A stretch of DNA of 64,000 bases, taken from positions 5,373,114-5,437,113 of the forward strand of contig JADWOT020000008.1 of assembly GCA_036345935.2 (NCBI GenBank), written 5' to 3'. This document shows, in pieces, positions 1 to 10,943 of the stretch (position 1 is its first letter; every line of letters begins with the position of its first letter). The notes under the pieces were generated by a model. It was not told the origin of the DNA. It worked only from the letters and a program-made list of their open reading frames with translations, and ran no database searches. Origin of the DNA: Taenia hydatigena (lineage: Eukaryota; Platyhelminthes; Cestoda; Cyclophyllidea; Taeniidae). The position numbers and the translations under genes are program-made.

Positions 1-1859
1 ACCAGCATTTCGTGCTTTTACCGGTGGAAAGCAGTACAATTCTCAGGAGAGGAAAATTGGAAATGAAAAATAACCAACGATTCCCCAAAAATAGTTCCAA
101 TATTTCATTCTCCAGCTAGCGGATTGTAAAAGTGACTTCCCAATCTGGGTTATAGCTGACGAGAAAAGTTGAACGAAGAGGATTCCAAAGGCCTTCAGTT
201 AGTCAGACTGGCCAAGCCAGTGGCACCAAGTCTCCCCACTACCAAATGTAGACTTGCATTGTCATATCATCGTATTTTTCCTTGCCTCCATTGAATAGCC
301 CTTAATTATCCTTCAAATGGACATCCATCGGAATCACTTGAACACAGAGTAAAGGACGTCGAAAGAGATGGAGCGAAGACAATGACTTATCCGAATGTGT
401 AAAAACGAGTGGCATTCCAGGCCCAAATGCTGCATTCGTAACGTATTGCAGTGGGCCCCAGCCTGAGACCTGACACATGGCTTACCTCTTCCCTTCAAGT
501 GAATGACGTTGTGTTCTTTTTTCGATTGTCAATGGTTGGCAGTTCGCAACTCCAGGGCTCCCACCTCTTCCCTACCAGCGTGACTTTGTCAAGCATATCC
601 TGACAAAACCTCTCGGGATGGCCAAGGAACTGCCTTGACGATTATCAGGTAAAACACTTAAATTTACGAGGCTTATTACTCAATGAAACACTCAGCTGTT
701 TGTTGCTCAAGGATGATAAAATAGCTTATCCGTATTCACGAAGGTATCCAACGTGTTAACGCAAAAAAATGACCCAGAAGCAGAGGGATGTGAATTTTTT
801 TTCTTACGAAAATGATTTATGTGCATCACTAAAGCAACTGTCAAAGGAAGATAAACAGAACGGTAAAGCAATTATTACAGCAATTCCCTCCTAAACAAGC
901 ATCATTCACTGAAATGTGCAGATAGATTTGCTGGGATGAATACCGAGTGCCGGACTTGAAAAAAAAAGAAAAAAAAACCATGAAAATAAAAAAAATGTCA
1001 ACAGATTGTCAAATTGCCGACAAAGTTCTATTCCTGAGGGGAATCGACCACCCTGGATTGAATGATTTGTGACGCAAGTAAGACATTAATACATGCACTA
1101 TTAATCTGACCAATTCAACTGCCGCTCCGACTAGAAAAACTCACATTCAAATCTCAACCGATCTGTCAGTAACGCAAGTTGTTGCAAAACGCAATTGTAA
1201 GCTTAAAATGGAGACATATCACGTATTTGTGGCGTCACACATGTGTGACGTCGGTAGTCAACGTATTCTGTGCCTCTAGCATATCATAACTGAATTTCAG
1301 CACAATCTAAACCTAGTCAAGACTAGATCCCACTTCCTACTACGCCTAAGAGACTAAGACTCGGATCGAAGCCAGACAAAGTATCTTAACTAGGCGCAGT
1401 CGTGCAGAAGACATTGTCAACTCGTAATCAGTAAGCCCGTTAAGATATTGGCAAGTGAGTCACACCGTGGAAAGATGATGAAGAGGGTACTGATGCACAA
1501 GCTGCCGACATCGTTGTTGCTGCTGCTGCTGCTACCGCTACAACTGTGGACGTGAATGTGTGCGTGCACACACGAACACATGGATGATTAGTGGACAAGA
1601 AGAGATGATAAATGTGTTCATGTGGAATAAAAAGACGTGTGTGTGTGTGTGCGTACGCCCGTGTGCATGATAAACTACGCACACAATTTGGTGCACCGAT
1701 AAACAATATACGCATGCACTGACATCCAACAGTATAATCAATCCTATCATTTTCATTGCTTGCCCATCCATGCAAGTACAGCATCGTGTCCTTCTTCCTC
1801 TCCCCTCCCCTCCCCGCAGACACCCCTTCCCCTCTTAATATTGAACTCCCATAGCTTAC
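1..1859. other. Presumed Dishevelled intron; no exon recognised
   Basis: Follows the donor of the last visible Dishevelled exon on the minus strand. I looked for PDZ-domain coding sequence on the minus strand and saw none. It holds short GT/AC tracts near 1555-1685, A-rich runs near 960-990, and an 18-bp perfect palindrome at 1233-1250. Confidence 0.5.
1233..1250. repeat. 18-bp perfect palindrome (CRE half-sites around an E-box)
   Basis: CGTCACACATGTGTGACG equals its own reverse complement. It combines two TGACG half-sites with a central CACATGTG E-box-type core, so it could be a dimeric bZIP or bHLH site inside a Dishevelled intron. Function is inference from sequence only. Confidence 0.5.
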
Positions 1860-4208
1860 ATCCTCACTGATCCGACTGATGGGCATAAAACGTCGACGAC
1901 GCCGTTGTCTGTGAGCTCCGTAGCGTATGGAAGACATTGTCGTCCCAGTGGCCGACGAGAACCTTCAAAACGAGCACACGGATAAATTCATGCATTGAAT
2001 TTTCTAATTACTATACAATTTCATTGGTTTTTGGGAGAAGAATCAGAAAATTGTAAAACTGTCAACCACTCCAAGTAGCACAGTTTCTCGCACACAACAC
2101 CTTCGAAGTCCACGAATTAGTCTTCGAACAACTTACCGGCTAGATTCATCCTCCGAATCAAAGAAACTTGTGGACTCCAGATCGGAGCTAAGCATTGAAG
2201 AGGAGGTATCATAAATGCTTTGGTTTCCTCTTCCAATTTTGCCCAGTCGCGAGCCTACAAAAAAAAGCCAAGAAAAGTTACAAGGCAAAAATGTATTATC
2301 GCCTCGAAACGTCAATGCACTTTGGCATTTCGCCCTCCGGAATAAATGTGAAGGGGGAATGACTAATCCAATTTCCTTCTCAGGCAGTACACTTTTGCAC
2401 CAAGCACATATACAACTGTGCTATCGTTTCCATGCGTTCGATTTCGTTGTGGATTTCTGACTGTCGAGTCTAAAGGTCGAAGAAACAACAGACGGAGTGG
2501 GCTTAATCATTGCACAACCTAACATTTCACCATCGCATTCGAGTTCAAAAAAAACAATCGAATTTAGCATTGCTGATGTGCACTTCTCCATGTGTTCAGT
2601 GCTTTGGAACCCACACTATCACCGAGCCCAACTTCAGTGGCGGGCAGTGCAATAGGTGTGTAAGAAATGAAACATAATAGAAAAACTTGCCGTGTTTGTA
2701 ACTTTGGAAGTTTCGAAGAGGAGGGAGGTGATCGCCACTGCATACTGATTCACTGTCGCCACAAGTTTCGCATTCATCACGGTTGTCATTGGCGTTCGCC
2801 TTGTTTGAGGTCGCGTTTCTACCTGGCTCGTCGTGAAAATCACCAGTTCTGGCGCTTAAAGAAAAAGAACCTATTAATAGGAGCAAAGGATCAAGCCAAT
2901 GAGTAAGCAAACAGTACCGGCCCAGTGAAACAATTTCTTGTAGGATGAATTGGAGTTGTATTGGGCAATGTGATAAATGGTAAACTATGCACCGATAAAG
3001 ATGCGAAGCGTAACAATGCATACAATCGAGGGCAGATTGACATCCACGGGGTAAACGCTATCGAAAAACATATGGATGTGTTTAAGTCTGTTTACAGACT
3101 GACAGAGGTGAAAGCTACCCTCGTGATCAGTTGGTCCGGCGGCTTTTTTTCGCTCTACAACTTAACTACCAGGTCTTGTAAAAAAAGCTCAGATGTCAGG
3201 TTTTCTCAGACATTGGTTACTTGCGAATCAAATAAAAGGTACTGAGGAATTCATACAAAACAGATGCAACTGCAACAAAAGAACGGTATAAAGTACTTAC
3301 ACTAATCCGTCACCAGTGGATGAGTGATTGTCAGATTTTGCACTACCGTCGGCGGTGACAAGCTTAAGCGTAAATAAAACCACTTAAAAATAAGCTTTGA
3401 AGTCACTATACGCTATCGTGAACCACAACCTTGAGCAACAAAACCATTAGACAGAATGCTCACAACAGTATTACAGAACTGTAATACCTACCACCAAAGC
3501 CAAACAGCAGCAAAAAATGTTTACAGAGGCGTGACTTAAAAGACAAACCGAGGCAAACGCATCATTAAGTACTAGGCTAATCACTGTCCTTGATGATAGA
3601 GTCGGATAAGTGTAATTACCCAAACATAAACGCAAATGGCTTGCTGCATTCCTATGACAAAATATTTACCCGATGCAATAAATGCATATAATAATACACA
3701 ATAATGAATAGCACTTAAAACATTTAGGGCGGTAGAACCAAGCTTATGCAGATAATAAGTTTCAATTGGAGCACTTTATTCTGGAGGGGTACATAGCGAA
3801 CGATAAGAGATGAAACGTAACCCAGTATGTAACCAAAGCATTAGTAACTAAGCAGTCTTCAAAATTTACAAAAGTGAACAATACATAAGTGTTTGCTGGC
3901 ACTAAAAGAATTGGCTTAGCAACAGTGCTGACAGGCAAACTTACCCATGCTATAACCCTTCCGTTAAAACAGGGGAGACAGGCAGAATCATCACTAATCT
4001 CCTCTTTTACGACGCTAAGCAAAATGCTGATTAAAAGCGCATCTTACCCAAAATCAGCATCAACCGACTTAAAGAAAAACTTGTAATTCGGCCTATTTAA
4101 GGCAGCCTTGAAGTCACCAAGGGTGACTTTATCTGCATTCACAGACAGTTTCACTAAATAAGGCGTGTTTTCATCGTCTATATGATAAATTATTTTGGTA
4201 TCCTCCAT
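1860..4208 (-). CDS. DVL: Dishevelled (5' part, runs off the left edge)
   Basis: Cytoplasmic scaffold of Wnt and planar-polarity signalling. Six exons join with consistent phase: 4048-4208, 3945-4014, 3301-3362, 2691-2854, 2137-2254, 1860-1962, giving the first 226 residues. Residues 1-80 are a DIX domain, the head-to-tail polymerisation module: [15 protein letters not shown], then [13 protein letters not shown], then VVKEEISDD and [11 protein letters not shown]. Residues 175-193 ([15 protein letters not shown], then RFSSAT) and the basic patch QRRRRRF near 211-217 match the conserved linker before the PDZ domain in animal Dishevelleds. Intron 1 is 33 bp; intron 4 uses a GC donor at 2689-2690. 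The last exon ends at a GT donor (1858-1859) and no PDZ exon was found in 1-1857, so the PDZ, DEP and C-terminal parts presumably lie beyond the window. The first ATG (4208) precedes DIX directly, as in the family. Paralogue number is unknown. Confidence 0.93.
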
Positions 4209-6627
4209 ATCACACATAAAGCTTCACAAGAGCACATTACAGAAGTCACAAGCCTTAAATTAGTCCGCCAACTTATGAAGGTTCATATTGACGAGTATGA
4301 ACAAGTACGGGTCATTTGTGGCGCATCGTATATTAAAAATAACATTAAGTTAAGTTAATATGTTTAGCATAGAATTGTGTAATTAATTGTTATAAGCAGC
4401 AGTTTTTTCGCAATGTTTCTAACCTATCAAGAAAGGATATGATAGAGAAATCGCGTCAAATTTTCGTGTTTCCCATGGCTAATGAGCGTTTTCAGGTCCG
4501 TTTGAACTTGTGAATTGGTGCAGACACAAACTGTGTTTACAAAAGTTTCGTGTTAATTTCAAAGCTCATTCCTAGTTGCAATCGAATGATATAATTCAGT
4601 GGGAAGGTTTTATGTGTTCTTACTTGTAGTTTTTTATTTTCCGGCTTACAATATGGACTTCAGCCAATAGATCCTCTAAGATGTAATTCACATATTTTTA
4701 GCACGCGTTATTGAATCTTCTACACTTAATAAATCTGTCTATCCTGAATACATTCTCAATTCTGCGTAGATTTAAGCTAGTATCCGGCATATTGGCCTTC
4801 CCTAAGTGGGTTATAAATCTTCTAAGTCTAAGTATGTCTTTGGCGAAAGTGCTCAAAATTGACTTGGGTGGAATTCTATAGTACCGTTTTGGTAAAAACG
4901 CTTACCTTGGCACTGGAGCCTTTATGGTTACAACATTAATTGCCATACTATTCCAGCTCGACTAAATTACGTGCCAAGAATAATTAGCGTCCTATCACAG
5001 CTAGATTATCAGGTACCTTGTCTATTAATAATAATTTTTTTCTGTCACGTAGTTTGAATCTCCGTTTTATGTGAGCAATCCTTGCACCATGTAGAGGTAA
5101 AAGCATGTGCATCTATCCACCGACCTCTCAAAACATCGCATAGTAGCTACCAAGCGGCGGTAGATCAGCCAGTCTACCTGTTCCAAATGGCAGTAAACAT
5201 AAATTTGAGTCGTAAATAACGATCGTTTTGGTTTACTGTCGCCTGCATAACGCAGCGACAACAACACCCAGGCACAAATTTAAAAAAAAAATAATAAACT
5301 TCGACCTGGCTTTCGTCCACTCATCTACCAGAACATTTGCATTTTAATGCACTTGCCGCCAAATGCACACTCATTTGACCTTTGTCACTTAAGGCATCTC
5401 ACCGGATCTGCTCACACATTTTCGCACTCTCTCACTGGATGGACTATTTTTACCCTTGTAAAATACACTTAGTGCACAAACAGTATTGTTTAGCATTAGA
5501 GATTTGGATATAATTTAGAGATCTTAGTTCAACTGTGTAGGATGTGCTGCAATGCATGTTTGAAGGCACCTAGTAGGCATTACAGCCATCATGACAGGTT
5601 AGACAAACTCTGTCAGCCCTCGAAAAGGCGATGATGTGCCTCGAACTCGCCTAATCGTGCTACCTGTAATCCTATGACGCGTGGCCTCGTCCAACTCGTC
5701 CGCTCATTCCACGGGCACGAAGGATGAAGTAGGAATGGGACACACTATTACTAGCCTAAGGAGCGCTAACAGAATGGGTGGTTTTTCTGGTGATCAAAAT
5801 GAATGGAAAATAAGCAGGAGGCGATGCAAGATAGTGCAATTTTTCCCACCTTTTTGGTGTTTCTAGAAGCTGTTACAGCACTCACTTTGCTGTGGAGCGC
5901 TGCCCTCAAACAATGTTAAATGTACTTTCACTACTTTGCCGGTCACAGATTATGCCGAATAATGTGACTGCGCATCTTCATGGCTCGCCACTCCTCTCCA
6001 GTATCACTCCACGTTGACTATGTGAGAAGAGTGAAGTGTTTAGCGTTCACTTGTCAAGTACAAGGTTTAATCGGACTTGAATCATCGAAAACGACAAAGG
6101 GAAAGAAAGAGGCACCTTGACCACTGGTTGGTTTGTCACATTGGTGAAGCGAACTGATTATAATGTCTGGTTATCCCCCGAAAAAGGCCATTAGATTGAC
6201 GCTGTTTGTTTATGAAAAGGCATGATGCCGGACGATTTGGTGTCCTACACACGTGAGACCATTATGGTAATCACGATACCGGTGGTGCGCATACGCAGGC
6301 CATGGCGACCGCATTAGAGCGTATGCTTAGCCAACGCAACATGTGATGCCCGTATCCTGTCACGGGCCGTCAAAGCATACCTCCATTTGCTTGTGACAAT
6401 GCCACTGTACACCGTGACATGCGGAAGTATTGGATTTTGAGGGTTTGTGCCCTACCTGATGGCTGATTTTATGATTGAGCCCCTATTAGAGGCAAAAAAG
6501 GACTCTGAAGCTGTTTTGCTTCCATTTTTGCCACTTTTGGATTCCTTTATTCTACTCTGAACAAGAAAACGTACTTTGACTAGCTGCATTCATTCAAATT
6601 AGTATGAGAAAACTTCCTCTGTCGTAT

Positions 6628-6740
6628 TGTAGAGCCCCAGAACCACCCAGAAGGCCAAAGAATGCATTCCACTTGGGTAGAATAGGTATTGCTCATCTGC
6701 AGAAGAACTTGGAGCTACTGGTGGGGCTCAGAGGCGGTAC
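6628..6740 (+). repeat. Dispersed repeat family, divergent plus-strand copy
   Basis: Starts TGTAGAGCCCC and contains AGAAGGCCAAAGAATGCATT followed by GGGTAGAAT, aligning by eye to the clearer copies at 6767-6944, 21519-21693 and 31995-32116. This copy is the most diverged; its 3' end is unclear. It lies only about 27 bp from an inverted copy of the same family. Confidence 0.5.
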
Positions 6741-6766
6741 ACTGGCGAAGCCCCCTTGTAATGCCT

Positions 6767-6944
6767 TGTTTGTTTGAACTACCGGTTTCGGTCAGGGTCA
6801 CAGAGGTGGCCATATTGCCCTAGCTGCGTAGGCTGGCCTCCAGGCCATGTCAGCAACTTATTTCCCTTTGCCTGTTGAATCTGTATGCATTCTACCTTAG
6901 TATTCTGCTTTCTTTTGCCTTCGAGGGAGCCTCGGGACGCTACA
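6767..6944 (-). repeat. Dispersed TG...CA repeat, about 178 bp, solo copy
   Basis: Read on the minus strand it begins TGTAGCGTCCCGAGGCTCCC, continues through GAAGGCAAAAGAA, GGTAGAATGC and TGGCCTGGAGGCCAGCC, and ends near CGGTAGTTCAAACAAACA. The same blocks in the same order occur at 21519-21693 and, more diverged, at 31303-31461 and 31995-32116. TG...CA ends fit a solo LTR, but no target-site duplication was identified. Confidence 0.7.
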
Positions 6945-8960
6945 CCCCTAATTGGACTGCTACCAAATTAGACCGTTAAACAAACAATTAGCCTATTGCT
7001 CCATGCTCATCAGAATCTTACGTTCGACAGTGCTTTAAATTGTGGGTTTCGGAGATTAGGAGTTATGGGGTTGAGTGGTTGGCACCTCTTACCAAGGAGG
7101 AGGATCTAACCCCATAAAATGGGCCACATAGCACCATAGTACCATGTGAATAAGGCAACATCGCAGCGACTTAGCAACGATACAAACTGCTGCTTCCAAT
7201 ACCATCAAAGCACAAATTAAAATAAGATTTCAGAATTTTGTAAAACCTGATACACGCTGCGAATTAAAAGGGAGTAAAAAAGAAAAAGGGGCTCGCTACT
7301 TACCATATAAGTAGTATGTTAGACACATTCTAAAATTATTCCATAATTCATTAATTTTTCAGAAATTTTCCCACTCCCATTGCATCCCTTGAGATCGTGC
7401 ACGGCTTTAGAGCATGAAAATCATGGAACTGGCATCTGCGCCATGCGGCTTGGTGCTCTGTTTACCTCTGACTAATTCTGGCGCTGCAAAAGTACTTTTC
7501 GTAAACAAAAAAATCGGTACACTTATTTTGTCTGCCATAAACACTTCGGTCCCTTGAAGCCCTCGATGGTGGGGGGAGGGGAATTTTGGCAGGACCCAAC
7601 GAGGTTAGTTGGAATCCACCAACTCGGTTCAAATTTGTTCCACCTTTGAATGGTCGCAATTGCTGCCTCTTCTATTGCCCCCACGAGCCGAGGGAATGTC
7701 GCGAGGCGAGTAATCACTCGTGAGGCAAAATTCTCCTCTTTTTATGACACAAGACGTTTTAGTGCCTGTTTGTGAGTTAACTTAAACGTTGGCAACAGAG
7801 TGTCATCAAGCTGAGTGTAGTGAAAAGATGTTGCACCACTTAGGCACGAATACTTGTGCCAAATGCCTACCCCATAAAATCTCAGTATTTCTCGAACGGC
7901 GCCTTTTCCTTCGGCGCCTCCGTGTGTTCCCCAACACAAGACAATTATGATCTCTGAAGGATTTAATTTCGGCACGAAAGTGGGATAAAAAAGGCAAACC
8001 ATTCCTGCCTCGACCACAGATTTGTATTTTTTAAAATTACTTTGTCCACTCTCTTGTTTGCAATCTACCTACGAGTTCAAGCACTTCGGCTCCGGCTCGT
8101 TAAAAACCATTGAATGAATAATTAGGCTGGTTAAATCTTCCAGTGCAAAAAGTCTCTTATGCATGGAACAGTTTTTGGAAGATTCCACAACTATGCTTAG
8201 TCATGATCACTTGCAAAACCCCAAATGAGCTTAAAGTGTAGGAGGGAAAGCAGCAAACATCTCCTCATCCCGATCGCATTGCAGGCGAAGTGTCAATCTC
8301 AATCAAGCCCTCACGTTGTGAAACCATGCCCTGTATGAAAATTATGAGCGATCTGGGATACTGCCTTTTCCACTGTCAATGATGCTGATGATGGTGGAAG
8401 CCAAAAGTGAGGAGAGGGCGAGAGAATTTGCTTCAGGTACCAACGCAGTGTCATAGAGGTGGAATTTGTAGCCCTGAGAAGGGGTGACAGCTTCACCCAA
8501 TACAATGCAAACCGCAGATCCCTGTTGATACTTCATTGTATTTAAAAAAATCCATTAACCTCCGCGATAACCTGATGTTTATTAACGGATCTAACTGAAG
8601 GGCAGTAATCTTGCCCCGGCAGCACCCATTAGTTTCCCCATTTGGCCCCAGATTCTGCTTGTCGTAGATAGTGACGTGAATTGAGACAATAAGACCTGCA
8701 AAAATGCACCTTAGTATGGACTTGTCCTGTTCCCCTAACCAAAAACATTCGCATTCCACAGGGTAGCCTTTCCTATCTACTCGCCCTGGACTTTCTCAAG
8801 CCGGTCAACTCAAAAGGTGTCTAAGCCTGTCCATTGCTGTGATCTTACCGATTTGGGTTACCATAGCAGAGCGGCTAATTTATGCCTTTCAACACGGAGC
8901 AGCTTAGTCTTCGTGTTCTCGGCCTGGCCAGAAGAGAACCGCACTGGCGAGGCTGTCAGC

Positions 8961-9040
8961 CGCACGCGCACGTGCTCGCGCACACCAACGAATCAGAGGC
9001 GTGCGCGTGCATGCACGTGCGCACGTGTGCACGCATGTCA
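8961..9040. repeat. Alternating purine-pyrimidine, CG/CA-rich tract
   Basis: Contains CGCACGCGCACGTGCTCGCG and later GTGCGCGTGCATGCACGTGC, i.e. long runs of alternating pyrimidine-purine with several short palindromes. Such sequence favours Z-DNA or cruciform structure. It lies in non-coding DNA 2 kb upstream of the nine-exon gene. Confidence 0.6.
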
Positions 9041-10009
9041 AGCGTAAACACATGACACGCATCTCGTGGTGGCGGTGGTAGCAGTGATTATTGTGGGTAT
9101 ATGCTACTCTGTTGTGCGCATTTAGTCTTGGTACCTACCACATCGGACTTTCATTTTCTGCATGAACTCACTCGCCTGTATCGCTGGGTAAGTCTGAACT
9201 CGGATTCACTTCCTTTTTTTCGGCGTGCGTTAGGTCATTTTTCACCTAAAATGGGTCTTATCAGTGAAGCACCTTTCTAACATTAGTTCTGTGTTGCCTA
9301 CTTCTTACTCTGGCCTGCCTGTCATTAACTTTTGAGCCGAGGTTAGAATCTGATCGCCTTCACTACTGCTTGACCAATGAAAGCACTTGACTCTGCCTCG
9401 GGTCTCAAGCATTCATCTTCATTGTGTCTGTGTTAATGAATCAGCGAGGAGCGCGCTGGGTCCCATTCTTTACTACTTCCGTGATCCATGATCCATGATT
9501 CACCTCTGAACAGGGGCATCCACTGAAACTTCTCATGGCTCAAATCGTAGCTGTGGCTCAGTCACTGTCGAGGAACCAATTGTTGTCTAGACGTGGACCT
9601 ACTTCCTCCTTATTCATCGCCCACCTAGCTTGCGTATGAGTCAGTTGGCGTTGAATTGCCTGAATGACTGGCTGGGGTGGCTGGCACCGTCGGGATAAAG
9701 TCAATTTGATTACACCCAATGCTATTAGTAACACAGAGCACTAATTTGACACTGGCAACCGGCTTTGAAGCTGCTACCTGCACACGGAATGACGAGACGC
9801 ATCCCAAGGCTAATTGATTGGCTTATTAAGGAAAAACACTAATTGGAACAAAATTTGTAGCCGGGATCCAGTGGCCTTGAATCAGGTAACCTCAATGTCT
9901 GCCTGTTGGGTCACCTGTCCCACGGCGTCTGGGTTGTTTCGGTCAGGCCAGGCTTAAATTTTCCCTCCACGTTTTAATGGCCTCAACACCAAGTCCTGTG
10001 TTGGGAGAC

Positions 10010-10020
10010 GGGGGGGGGGG
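10010..10020. repeat. Poly-G run with a nearby poly-C run (10137-10149)
   Basis: An 11-bp G homopolymer is followed about 120 bp later by a 13-bp C homopolymer. The two are complementary and could pair; no gene is affected. Homopolymers of this length are also prone to sequencing error. Confidence 0.6.
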
Positions 10021-10943
10021 AGGCGGTTAAGGGCCTGGATGTTGTCCTCCCCCCCACGACATGCCCTTTCACCTCACTGGCGTCACAAAAAAAAAATTAC
10101 ACCAACTTCGACTGAGCACGTAACTCCTCTTCTTCTCCCCCCCCCCCCCACAGCGTAGGATGTAAATAATTTAATTTTCATTTTTTCAAGCCGCAAGCAA
10201 TACAATTGGGGTTCATCTGTGCATCCTCCAGTTGACACTTTTGACGTATAGGACTCAACGCGTATTTCACCGACCACAAATTTACTATTTCTTTTTTAAT
10301 CATACGGATGCTTTAGCCTTTAATGGGGGCTTGGCATCGCCCTCGGCGAGGGTCGCTCTGACTAGCCCACCTTAGCGTTGGAAAAATGGAATCTCATATC
10401 GCATTTATTAGCATCCTGCCCCATAGAGGCTTCCAAAAATGAAGTCACACCAAGAAATGGATAAATTTACTAGAGCCACATTGCTGAAAGGCCCACCGAC
10501 GTGCTTGTTAGCTCGTCAAGCTGATCACCTTAAGTAGCACGACTTTATGGCGGAATACACTTCACCCTTGTCACCACAGATGTCAATGTCAAAAAAGTGG
10601 AGGCTTCACCAATTCATTCACACACACACACACATGATGGAAATGTGCCAGTTAATTTCTCACATAATCTGTCATTCGTGGATGCAGTTAATGACTTGCA
10701 ATAAAAGCCTTGGCGGCGCGTGAACATTCCAAGCATTTAAATACTTAATTAAGCGACTAACACAGCCTCCTCCCCAACTGTTGATCCTATTCTGTGAAAG
10801 CTTTCTACAGTCCTTCGTACCATCCCTATCCTTCTTCCATGTGCGGGTGGTGAACTGTTCCACAAACCTGCATTTCCTTATCGCTCACTTGGTTGCCAAT
10901 TCTATTTTAGGTCAACATTGGAGCATCTGCTTAGCCCTACAAT

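Larger units (their letters stand above)
4209..10943. other. Intergenic region between Dishevelled and the nine-exon gene
   Basis: This 6.7-kb stretch contains no ORF with recognisable domains or coherent splice structure. It would hold the Dishevelled promoter (minus, above 4208) and the promoter of the plus-strand gene starting at 10944. It contains two copies of a dispersed repeat (6628-6740 and 6767-6944), an alternating purine-pyrimidine tract near 8960-9040, and G and C homopolymers near 10010-10020 and 10137-10149. Confidence 0.6.

Noticed and set aside
1440..1937. 165-codon minus ORF taken as a whole
   Set aside because: Only its upstream part (1860-1962 joined to the previous exon) is coding; a GT donor at 1858-1859 ends the exon, and the rest is AC-rich intron.
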